64,000 bases of DNA from Leptospira stimsonii (GTDB lineage: Bacteria; Spirochaetota; Leptospiria; Leptospirales; Leptospiraceae): NCBI RefSeq assembly GCF_003545885.1, contig NZ_QHCT01000005.1, positions 186,001 through 250,000 of the forward strand, written 5' to 3'. The notes beneath the pieces were generated by a model, which saw only the letters and a list, made by a program, of their open reading frames with translations, did no database searches and was not told the DNA's origin. A program made the translations under genes and the position numbers. Within the stretch, counting starts at the first letter, position 1, and every line of letters begins with the position of its first letter. Positions 42,406 to 56,346 of this stretch are shown here, piece after piece.

Positions 42406-42648
42406 TTAGTCCGAAGAGGAAGTGGAAGAGGTCGTCGATCCGGAAGATTCTCCAGAACCGCTTTTTTTATAATCGGTTACGTAAAATCCGGTGCCTTTAA
42501 ATATGATCCCGGATCCGTTGGAGATCATTCTTTCGACCTCACCTTCTTTACCACAAAGTGGACAATCGCGGATCGGATCATCCTTCATGGAATGGAATTT
42601 TTCGAACGTTTGTCCGCAGGCTTTACATTTGTAGTCATATGTCGGCAT
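42406..42648 (-). CDS. FmdB-type zinc-ribbon protein
   Basis: An 80-residue protein starting MPTYDYKCKACG. Two CxxC pairs (CKAC at ~8-11 and CPLC at ~35-38) form a zinc ribbon of the FmdB/CxxC_CXXC_SSSS family; the tail is Ser/Gly/Thr-rich (SGESSGSTTSSTSSSD), as usual. Likely a regulatory or protein-interacting zinc finger. It is the first gene of the lpxI-lpxB transcript. Confidence 0.85.
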   Translation of the reverse strand: MPTYDYKCKACGQTFEKFHSMKDDPIRDCPLCGKEGEVERMISNGSGIIFKGTGFYVTDYKKSGSGESSGSTTSSTSSSD

Positions 42649-42661
42649 TTTGATTCTCTCT

Positions 42662-42677
42662 ATTAGAATTTTCTAAT
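42662..42677. promoter_or_regulatory. TTAGAATTTTCTAA palindrome upstream of fmdB-lpxI-lpxB
   Basis: The inverted repeat ATTAGAA-TT-TTCTAAT ends 14 bp before the FmdB-like start and begins 14 bp after the SH3-protein stop. Its core matches TTAGAATNTTCTAA at 10452 and 59868. In this position it could be an operator for the lipid A operon. Confidence 0.4.
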
Positions 42678-42690
42678 TTATGATTTCTCG

Positions 42691-44124
42691 TCACGGAATA
42701 AATTTGAACTGAAAAACGCTCACGCTCGAATCTCCGTTTTCCCTCGCCATCGGAAGACAAAGTCTCCAACGAATTCCGGAGCTCGCGTCGATCGACTCCA
42801 AAGAATCGATTCCCGAAAGAACCTTTTTTTCGGAAAGCGTCAAACCGGTATTAAAGCCCGAACCGGTGCTATGTATATTTAGACGAAATCTCTTTTTAGA
42901 AAAATTATCCCCCGTAATGTATCGATTTCGGTTGATGGAAATACTTTCCTTATCGATTGAAATTTCAAAGGCCTTGTTTAAATCTCCGGGAGTTCCCGCA
43001 AACAAAGTAAAAACGGGAATACTTTCGTCTCCGCCTAAAAAGGAAACGTAGAATTCCAAATCACGGAACGGCTCTTCCACACCTCGGCAGATAAAATCGT
43101 ATTTATTTTTGGAAGAATGGATGACGATTCCGATATCGCCGTCCAACGCGATTTTTTCGGTTGTATGGTATTCTCCCTGAAATCCGAAAGGAGGAGAGGA
43201 TTCTTTCCAGGTTTCGAAATCCCAAACTGGAGCTCGATCCATCGCACGAAAGGATTCTTCCATTGTTTGAGCGATCGTAAGATCGGGGGAAATCGTTTTT
43301 AAGAATCCGGAAAAGATCCAGCCTACGGCGCCGTTTCTGAGGTCCAAAACTTGGTTCCAGTTTCCTCTTTTACCTGCGATCGTTTCGGTGCGGGAATCAC
43401 GATCCAAAATGAAAACGGTTTCTCCACCCTTGAACTGAAACGCGATCGGGTTTTCGGTTCCCGGTCCGGTTCTTACGTTCAGATTCTTCCCTTCGATTTC
43501 CGCCTTACTCGCGCTAAATGGAGAATCCTCTCTTCCCGAAAAGTATTCGAGAAGTTTGGAAAGTTTTGTTCTTCCAGTCTCATCCAATTCTCTCGCGGAG
43601 CCGGAAGCGAGGGATTTCAGAAGCGCTTGGTTGTATTCGTTGTAGAGCGGAAGAGGGTTGGAAGAAATCAGTTTTGTGAGATGGCGGGAAAGAATATCGG
43701 AAGTTTCGTATTCCGCGCCGAGAGTCAATTTTTTGCAAAGGGCTCTGGTTTTGAGAAAGGATCCATCCGGAAGATAGGAAAAGAATCTGTCTTCGAATGT
43801 GAAGATCGTTCTTCCGGAAACGTCTCGTTTGGTAAATTTGAGCCCCGATTTTTCGGAGAATTTCTGCACGAGCTTTTCTTTTTTTTCCGCGGGAAGGATT
43901 AGCAAAGAAGAATTGAATTCAGCCAATGCCATGGACGCAAAGGAATAGTCTTCCAAATCCGGGTCCTTCTTTTTTAGGACTTCTAAGACGACGTCTTCCC
44001 AATTCCCTTTGGAGAAATTCTTATAAACGGAATCTGTTTTCCGAGTCAGAAACTTCCAGGTAAGAAAAACGACAAGGATGGAAACAAAAACAAGGCCGAG
44101 GAAAACAAAAAAGCTCTTTCTCAA
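42691..44124 (-). CDS. Membrane protein with bacterial SH3 domain
   Basis: A 477-residue protein. It has one N-terminal membrane helix (FFVFLGLVFVSILVVFLTWKF), a ~190-residue helical region, then an SH3b domain (~215-275: LNVRTGPGTENPIAFQFKGG, then GNWNQVLDLRNGAVGWIFSGFL). The C-terminal ~190 residues are beta-rich with no family I recognise. SH3b domains often bind peptidoglycan or peptides in the periplasm. It lies 19 bp downstream of the TolC-like gene. Confidence 0.7.
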   Translation of the reverse strand: MRKSFFVFLGLVFVSILVVFLTWKFLTRKTDSVYKNFSKGNWEDVVLEVLKKKDPDLEDYSFASMALAEFNSSLLILPAEKKEKLVQKFSEKSGLKFTKRDVSGRTIFTFEDRFFSYLPDGSFLKTRALCKKLTLGAEYETSDILSRHLTKLISSNPLPLYNEYNQALLKSLASGSARELDETGRTKLSKLLEYFSGREDSPFSASKAEIEGKNLNVRTGPGTENPIAFQFKGGETVFILDRDSRTETIAGKRGNWNQVLDLRNGAVGWIFSGFLKTISPDLTIAQTMEESFRAMDRAPVWDFETWKESSPPFGFQGEYHTTEKIALDGDIGIVIHSSKNKYDFICRGVEEPFRDLEFYVSFLGGDESIPVFTLFAGTPGDLNKAFEISIDKESISINRNRYITGDNFSKKRFRLNIHSTGSGFNTGLTLSEKKVLSGIDSLESIDASSGIRWRLCLPMARENGDSSVSVFQFKFIP

Positions 44125-44143
44125 GTCCTACCCCGGCTTTGGA

Positions 44144-45721
44144 TCAATCTAAGTTTGGAATCAGCTTATCGCGATCCACTTGAAAACGCTCGAGAAGCGA
44201 ATTTTTCGCGAGATAATAACGTAAGAGATCGATGTTGAAGTTCACCCTTGCTTGTGTTAGGCGAAGTTCATCTTGCACGTGTGTATCCAAGGCGTTTTTT
44301 ACGGAAACCGCATCCGCTCTTCCTTGACGAAAGCTTCTTAGAACTCCGTTGTAATAGTTCCCACTTTCTCTTTCTGTGATGATATTATTCTTATAAATTC
44401 TGTGACTCGCTTCCAAGGCTTCGATTCTTGTTTTTACGTCGTCTCTGACTTCGTTTTTCAAGTCTTCTTCTTTCAGAGTCGCCTGACGCATGGAAATATT
44501 CGCGTCTCTTACACCCGCATAGATTCCTTTATCAGCCAAAGGATAGACGAAGTTCATTTGTCCGGTCCATTCTTTATATTTTGCGGTCGTGATACCGTGA
44601 TTGTTATCGGTGTAGTTTTCTTGCGGGGAAACGATGTTCTGAGACTGACTCGCGCCTGTTCCTGAAATTGTAAGAGTGGGAAGTCTGTCGTTATTCGCAT
44701 TTTTCAGTGCGGCTTCCGCGATCTCTTTTTGTTTGAGAGCGTTTAAAAAGTCAGCTCTGTGTTTGTAAGCATATTCTAAATCTTTTGAATAATCCGGTTT
44801 TTCAGCGAGATCTTCTAAAAGATTTGTTTCTTCCGAAAGAGAGGTTCCTTCCGGAATTTTCAAGGAACGAACGAGTTTTCTTTTTGCTTCTTCTTTTTGA
44901 ACGATTGCCGTTTCCAGCTGATTCTCCGCTTGCGCTAAGAGTGCGTTCCACTGGTTGACTTCGAAACTTTCGGAAAGTCCGAGTCCTTGTTTGCGGACGG
45001 TAAGATTGCGAATGTTTTTTGTGTTCTCTACGAGTTGTTTGTAGGTTTTGACTGCTTGGGTTTTGATCGAGTAGTCCCAGAAGTCCACGAGAGAATCTAC
45101 GATTACTCCCGAAATTTGTTGCGAAACCTGATTCTTTGCGATTTCCGCTTGGGATTCTAAGATTTTAACCTCGTTTCTTCCCTTGTAACCGAAAGAGTTT
45201 TTGAGAAGATCCTGGCTGATCGTCGCTCTTACAAATCCTGTATAAAGGGGAGGAATTCCCAAAGAAGAAAATCCTGCAGGAGTTGTGGATGCGTTTTCAA
45301 ATGCGTTCGAGTCAAATCTTCTGGTTCCTGCTTCCACTTTGAAATAGGTTCCGGTCGTTTGAAGCGTCTTTTCGATCCCACCTTTGATGGTATCGTCCGA
45401 GATCTTTGTTCCTGAGAGCAGGTTTGCTTGGTTGAAAGGAAGAATCGACTGACTGGATTTTCCGTCGGCTACCAATCTCCAAGAATACTTCGAATCGTTT
45501 TTGAGAAAATTCGTATCGGACTTCGCCAATTCGTAGCGAAGGTTTTGTAAGCTATAATTGCTTTCTAAAGCCCTCTTGACGGTTTCTTCCGTAGAAAGTT
45601 TGAGCGTCTCATCGGCAGAGAGGGAGAAGGTTTGAAGAAGAACGAAACTTCCCAGAAGAATTCTTCCCAGATTCTTTGTTTGTAGAATCCTTTGTTTTGA
45701 ATTTTGTACTTTTTGATCCAT
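44144..45721 (-). CDS. TolC-family outer-membrane efflux protein
   Basis: A 525-residue protein with a signal peptide (ILLGSFVLLQTFSLSADE). The body is two long repeats of coiled, amphipathic helices (AALKNANNDRLPTLTISG, QATLKEEDLKNEVRDDVKTRIEAL, and 'SVKNALDTHVQDELRLTQARVNFNIDLLRYY'), the TolC/OEP layout. It forms the outer-membrane exit duct for efflux pumps or type I secretion. No inner-membrane partner lies next to it here. Confidence 0.85.
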   Translation of the reverse strand: MDQKVQNSKQRILQTKNLGRILLGSFVLLQTFSLSADETLKLSTEETVKRALESNYSLQNLRYELAKSDTNFLKNDSKYSWRLVADGKSSQSILPFNQANLLSGTKISDDTIKGGIEKTLQTTGTYFKVEAGTRRFDSNAFENASTTPAGFSSLGIPPLYTGFVRATISQDLLKNSFGYKGRNEVKILESQAEIAKNQVSQQISGVIVDSLVDFWDYSIKTQAVKTYKQLVENTKNIRNLTVRKQGLGLSESFEVNQWNALLAQAENQLETAIVQKEEAKRKLVRSLKIPEGTSLSEETNLLEDLAEKPDYSKDLEYAYKHRADFLNALKQKEIAEAALKNANNDRLPTLTISGTGASQSQNIVSPQENYTDNNHGITTAKYKEWTGQMNFVYPLADKGIYAGVRDANISMRQATLKEEDLKNEVRDDVKTRIEALEASHRIYKNNIITERESGNYYNGVLRSFRQGRADAVSVKNALDTHVQDELRLTQARVNFNIDLLRYYLAKNSLLERFQVDRDKLIPNLD

Positions 45722-45766
45722 TTCGTTACTCCTTCTGTTTTGGAACCCTTGTAAGATAGACCCTGG

Positions 45767-46642
<876 letters not shown>

Positions 46643-46649
46643 GTGTGTT

Positions 46650-47832
<1,183 letters not shown>

Positions 47833-48037
47833 AACCTTCATTGAACTTAGTTCAGTGCTTTTAGTAGGAGGAACAGTTTTCTCTAAATTTATAATGTTTT
47901 CGGCGGGAACTTTGGTGTCAGTAAAAAATTCAGGAGAATCCGCGTTTGCAGGTCGGGATTCCGGGTTTCTGGGTCTTCCTTTGATTTTTACGGATGAAAA
48001 GAGGTCCCGTTCTTTTGGGCAAGAATCTGAAATGTGT

Positions 48038-48449
48038 GAGTTCCTACTTTTGTGAGTTCTTGAAGTGATATTTCGTTTTGGAGTGGCTTGTTTGGGTTTT
48101 CTTTGGAATTGGTTCGTGAAACGAAATTTCGTTGGAACTCCAATCGAGAGTCTCGTCTTTGAAAAAGGACGTTTCCATTTCGGGGAATGTAGGAACTCCA
48201 CCAGAAGAACGATGCTTAAAAAATGATCCGAGGATTTCTCTCGAGAAAAGAATCCGATTTTTCCTATGAGAGATCTGATTGGATGAAAATGTAGGAACTC
48301 CTATCGACGAATGAAATCGTTCGCTTTTGAAATGGAGGTTGGGTTCTTCAAAGTCCTAGTAAAAGTAGGAACTCACACAAAAATGGAATTCTTTTTCCTG
48401 AAAACTGTTCCCCTTTGCATCTTCCGAAATTCCAAAAAAGTAGGAACTC
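48038..48449. repeat. Cluster of five GTAGGAACTC-type elements
   Basis: The gene-free gap 47828-48455 holds GAGTTCCTAC at 48038 and the reverse orientation GTAGGAACTC at 48189, 48291, 48365 and 48440. Three of them continue as ...CACAC and are preceded by A runs. The last lies 7 bp from the ruvA stop. In ruvA-strand orientation the element reads GTGTGAGTTCCTAC followed by T4-T6. Confidence 0.8.
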
Positions 48450-48455
48450 ACACTT

Positions 48456-49115
48456 TCAGAGTCCTTTTAGAATTTCTCGGATGATTTCCCCCGGGTCGAT
48501 CTCCGGAGAATTCTTCAATATCTTTTCCACTTCTTTGGTTGCGGCCTTTTCTTCAAAACCGAGTTGAATGAGACCTAAGATCGCGATTTCCTTTCTCCGA
48601 GATGCGGCGGCTTCTTCCGGAGACGAAGTGGGAGAAACCACGGAAAGGGAAGTCCCTTTTGCGGGAGTTCCGGAGAGAAAGAGCTCCAACTTTTTCAGAT
48701 TTTGTTTCACCTCGAAAAAAATCTTCTCCGAGGTTTTTCCTTTCACCTTGGGAATTTTCTCGAGTTCTTTGGCTTCGCCGGATTGAGCGATTCGATAGAG
48801 ATCTTCCGCGGAGAAGAATGATAAAATTTTGAGAGCGGTCAATTCTCCAATTCCTTGAAGGCCTTTCATCACTTTGAAGAATTCTTTATCTTGTTCCGTC
48901 AAGAATCCGAAAAGTCTTTGTCCTCTTTCATTCATCGCGTGAAAGATATGGAGATGGATTTCCTTTGCGGAGGGAAGGCTCTTGAGTTCGAGATAGGTTT
49001 TGAAGGAGATCGTAATTTCATAGGTAACTCCGCCCGTCTCGAGATGAGCGAATCCGACTTCCAATTTTTTAAGAGTTCCTTTCAGACCTGAGATCATATC
49101 CTCCCATCCGCTCAC
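48456..49115 (-). CDS. ruvA: Holliday junction branch migration protein RuvA
   Basis: A 219-residue protein. The OB-fold start ([20 protein letters not shown]), the helix-hairpin-helix region ([19 protein letters not shown], then [19 protein letters not shown]) and the C-terminal RuvB-contacting domain ([24 protein letters not shown]) are all in order. The frame starts [11 protein letters not shown], so the internal Met at ~7 is the likelier start. Longer than the common ~200 residues by a Ser/Pro-rich linker. Confidence 0.92.
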   Translation of the reverse strand: MSGWEDMISGLKGTLKKLEVGFAHLETGGVTYEITISFKTYLELKSLPSAKEIHLHIFHAMNERGQRLFGFLTEQDKEFFKVMKGLQGIGELTALKILSFFSAEDLYRIAQSGEAKELEKIPKVKGKTSEKIFFEVKQNLKKLELFLSGTPAKGTSLSVVSPTSSPEEAAASRRKEIAILGLIQLGFEEKAATKEVEKILKNSPEIDPGEIIREILKGL

Positions 49116-49517
49116 GAGAAGTCTGATCGTAAAGATAAATTTTCTCTCCCGGTGAAACGTTAGCCCTTAGGTGAAAGAGGACGGAAAAGCTCGAGCCACT
49201 TTTACAACAGAGTCAAAAATTTTCGAATTCTTCTACCTTTCGTCATTTTCAAAGCGTAGATAAAACTTGAGATTGGAATTCCGATTTTAGGAATGGCGCG
49301 CTTATTTCTAAATCGATACGATCAAAATATAAGAGAATCTTTATGTTCTTGAGGATCGGTTTGTCTTGCCGGATTTTACTTCAAACGGACTTTCAGTCCG
49401 TTTTTACGTTTTTTTTTCGAAATGATTTCCTTTGTCGGAGCAAAGGATTGGACATTTCTTTACAACGAAGCTTGTCTTCTTTCGAGTGCTTACTCTATTC
49501 TTTGCCTGAGAAAAAAA

Positions 49518-49527
49518 GTAGGAACTC
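49518..49527. repeat. Single GTAGGAACTC element
   Basis: Preceded by A7 and followed by ACACA, 49 bp from the stop of the minus-strand MBL-fold gene. The rest of the 49116-49575 gap shows no gene. Confidence 0.7.
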
Positions 49528-49575
49528 ACACAAATTCACTTTTTCAGAAATACCCTTCCGGAAAAATTCTCCTGA

Positions 49576-50622
<1,047 letters not shown>

Positions 50623-50909
50623 TGGTTTTACAATTCGAAACCCGAGTGTTTCACCAGGTTCCGGATTCGCTAAAGTTCCTTTGATTCTTCATACGAAAAA
50701 GGAAAAAACAAACCTCAAATGACAAAAAATCAGGCTCGGGAACTCGGTTCAAATGAAGAATCCAGAAAACTCTTTCGAAAATAATTTTTTCACCTTGATT
50801 CGAAGCGGTTCGGATCCTTAGTTCCAAAAAAGAGATCGTTCATTCCCCAAGCGGATCTATTTCTCTTTTTCTATTTTCTTTCCTCTTTCGAGTCATAGTC
50901 TCTGATCTT

Positions 50910-50930
50910 AGAGGGATCACCTTTCCCTCT
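50910..50930 (+). promoter_or_regulatory. 5' UTR hairpin before a small lipoprotein gene
   Basis: AGAGGGA (50910-50916) and TCCCTCT (50924-50930) form a perfect 7-bp stem ending 5 nt before the AAAGGAG ribosome site (50935-50941). Confidence 0.4.
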
Positions 50931-50947
50931 TTCAAAGGAGAACTCTC

Positions 50948-51214
50948 GTGAAACTCATCACACTTTTTCAACTCTCGCTCGCGACCTTTGCTCTTGCCTT
51001 TCTTTCCTGTTCGAACCTCGGTTTAGATCAGGACAAAGAGAAAAAAGACCAAGACAAGAAAAAATGCAACAGCGCCGTTGCGGCTTATGTAGGTTGCACA
51101 GCTTCCAATCCCACTATGGGCGCCTGCGATTCCCTTTATCTCGGTGTCCTTGGGATCTGCGGTAGTTCGGGCGGTTCAGGTGGATCCGGCGGCGGTGGCG
51201 GCGGGGGATATTGA
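50948..51214 (+). CDS. Small Cys/Gly-rich lipoprotein
   Basis: An 88-residue protein from GTG 50948, with AAAGGAG at ideal distance. The signal peptide ends at FLSCSN. The mature protein has a charged Asp/Lys stretch, then four Cys residues (KKCNSAV, VGCTAS, GACDSL, GICGSS) that could form two disulfides, and ends in a Gly/Ser tail (SSGGSGGSGGGGGGGY). It resembles a small surface lipoprotein family; function unknown. A terminator follows. Confidence 0.7.
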   Translation: MKLITLFQLSLATFALAFLSCSNLGLDQDKEKKDQDKKKCNSAVAAYVGCTASNPTMGACDSLYLGVLGICGSSGGSGGSGGGGGGGY

Positions 51215-51275
51215 TCCGTATTTTATAAATTCATAATTTAAAATATTTGAATCTATAGTTTATTGAATTTGGTCG

Positions 51276-51305
51276 AACCCGGACGATCGTTCGGGTTTCT
51301 TTTTA
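51276..51305 (+). terminator. Terminator after the small lipoprotein gene
   Basis: AACCCG (51276) and CGGGTT (51292) enclose the self-complementary ACGATCGT; the T-rich TTTCTTTTT follows. The 51306-51774 interval has no gene that I can support. Confidence 0.75.
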
Positions 51306-51774
51306 AACCCTTTTTCTTGAAGAATGGAAAACGTTCCGATTCAGGAAAAAGGTAACTTTCTTCTATTGAAATCCGGGACGCTTCTTCGAGACTCTTTTCT
51401 CCGCTGTAATCCGAAAAGACGATCACGAATCAACAACATCCAAATCGGGAATTTTGAAGGTGCTCCTTCACGGTATTTGTTCCTTGCAGAAAGTTTGATT
51501 TTCTGATAGAGAAACGTTCCTGAAATTTTTCTCCTTCCTCTTCGCCAAAAAACTCGGGTGGGCGCGTGCGAAGTTTACGGAAGAAGTGTTCTCGTTACGT
51601 CGAATTCTCCAGTCGAGTCGATTCCTCTTTGCATAAGTTCGGCATCGAAGAAAAGATCCGCCTTTTGTTTTCTCCGGCCCTTCGTTACGGAGATCCGATC
51701 TGGAAACGTAATTTTCAATTGTAGGATTTTTGTCGTCCTCCGAAAAAGGAAAAACGAGTTTTCGGATTCAAAGA

Positions 51775-52707
<933 letters not shown>

Positions 52708-52780
52708 GAAAGTTCAAATTTGCGATCATCGCTCTTCAATTTGATTGTCAAAAGGGGCATTTTTTCCATTCTGTCGCTTA

Positions 52781-53707
<927 letters not shown>

Positions 53708-53712
53708 AATTC

Positions 53713-54061
53713 TTGGAACGTAAAATCTGGACATACGAAGAGGCGCGTATCATTCTACCCACGGTTCGAGAGATTACGGAAGAATACTATTCTTATGTTT
53801 CAGGACTGACGACGGAGCTTCGGGAAAAAATTCTTCCCGAGAATGAAATGGAACAAAAGGAAGAATCCGTTCGGAATTCTATCTTCGAATGGTCTTCCAA
53901 AGTTCAGGAATACGGAATCGAAGTCAAAGGCCTCTGGCTCATAGACTTCGATCACGGAAACGGATATTATTGCTGGCACCTCGGTGAAGAGGATCTTCTT
54001 TTCGAACACGGTTACGAAGAAGGTTTTGCCGGAAGAAAATTAATCGAAAGGGAAAACGAAG

Positions 54062-54078
<17 letters not shown>
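53713..54078 (+). CDS. DUF2203 family protein
   Basis: About 121 residues. The start is probably TTG 53713, 5 bp after the pyrB stop; an alternative TTG at 53680 would overlap pyrB by 28 bp. The conserved end 'KGLWLIDF', '[23 protein letters not shown]' (given in two parts) is the DUF2203 signature. Function unknown. It overlaps the dapL start by 17 bp, so translation is probably coupled. Confidence 0.75.
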
Positions 54079-55288
<1,210 letters not shown>

Positions 55289-55303
55289 GGAATACATTAC
55301 GGC

Positions 55304-55375
55304 CAAACAAACCAAAACTTTCGTGGATTCTTTCTAACGGAATCGATTTGGTTTGTTTGCTTTCCTCTCTTTTTG
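55304..55375 (+). terminator. Long hairpin after dapL
   Basis: Perfect 13-bp arms 55304-55316 and 55347-55359 (CAAACAAACCAAA / TTTGGTTTGTTTG) enclose an inner GATTC/GAATC stem. The 3' side is T-rich (TTTCCTCTCTTTTTG). The remaining gap to 55668 shows no gene. Confidence 0.7.
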
Positions 55376-55668
55376 TTCGGTCGAACTTTTAAATTCTCCT
55401 TCGAATAATCTTAAATTTAAGAACCTCTCTTCTTTCGAACGTTTTTGTTTTCTGAGGAAAGGAAAGTCTCAAACGAGACCGAACGGCATTTCCGATTATC
55501 ATTTTTGATACGCGAAATTTTGTTTTCCTCTCAAATAATCAGTGAAGAAGAATTCAGAATTTTTAATAATAATTCTTTTCTGATAAGAGCACTCCAAAAT
55601 TCTGTTTTTCTAAAGCGGTAAAGTTAGACGAAATATAGCCGCTTTAAGAACTATAAGGAGTATTCTCA

Positions 55669-55977
55669 ATGAGAAAAAATATTTTTATCTGCGTCTCTAT
55701 TCTTCTTTTCGTAGGTTGTTCTATGAATACACGAACTCTAAAAAAGACGGAAACGGAAGCGGTGATCCAAGGAATCGGAATGACCGAATTCGAAGCAAGG
55801 GAAGCGGCTTTAAAAGAGATTCAAGGAATTTTCCCAGAATATAAAGAGTCGAAACCGATGGAATGCAAACAAGAGTATTACGTCTCGGGTAGAACCATGG
55901 GATCAGGCGCGAATCAACAATACTCTGCATCGGGCAGTACATACTATAGTTGTATTGTATATGCCGCAAAAAAGTAG
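55669..55977 (+). CDS. Small lipoprotein of unknown function
   Basis: A 102-residue protein with AAGGAG before the ATG. The signal peptide ends at LFVGCSMN (lipobox VGC). The mature part has a repeated-looking 'EAVIQGIGMTEFEAREAAL' helix region and a Tyr/Ser/Gly-rich end with two Cys (MECKQEYY, YYSCIVY). Function unknown. A strong terminator follows. Confidence 0.65.
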   Translation: MRKNIFICVSILLFVGCSMNTRTLKKTETEAVIQGIGMTEFEAREAALKEIQGIFPEYKESKPMECKQEYYVSGRTMGSGANQQYSASGSTYYSCIVYAAKK

Positions 55978-56038
55978 TCGAAACCGAATTGGTTCCGCAT
56001 CACTTAAATACTAATATCGAATTTCTGGTCTAACGCGT

Positions 56039-56075
56039 AAACCCTGGGTAGGGAATTCTACTCCAGGGTTTCTTT
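56039..56075 (+). terminator. Terminator after the small lipoprotein gene
   Basis: AAACCCTGG (56039-56047) and CCAGGGTTT (56063-56071) form a perfect 9-bp stem followed by CTTT. The rest of 56076-56346 has no gene. Confidence 0.8.
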
Positions 56076-56346
56076 GACACTTCTTGGTTCGTAGTCCATC
56101 GTTAGCATCCGGAGCATAAGAACCCAAACTTCGTGAGTTGGAATTAAAAATCGAATCCCTCTACAAGCTCATTCCGAAAGAAGATCGAAATGGATCGTAC
56201 GGTCTGAAAACGTATCCTTTAAATACGATAGAAAGAGGATTGTGATTCTTCATTCGAAGTTCAGATCAATCGTATGTTTACTTCTCCTGTTGAATCTTCC
56301 CTTTCTACGGTTAAATGAAACATTCTGAAAATGGAATGGATTTGCA

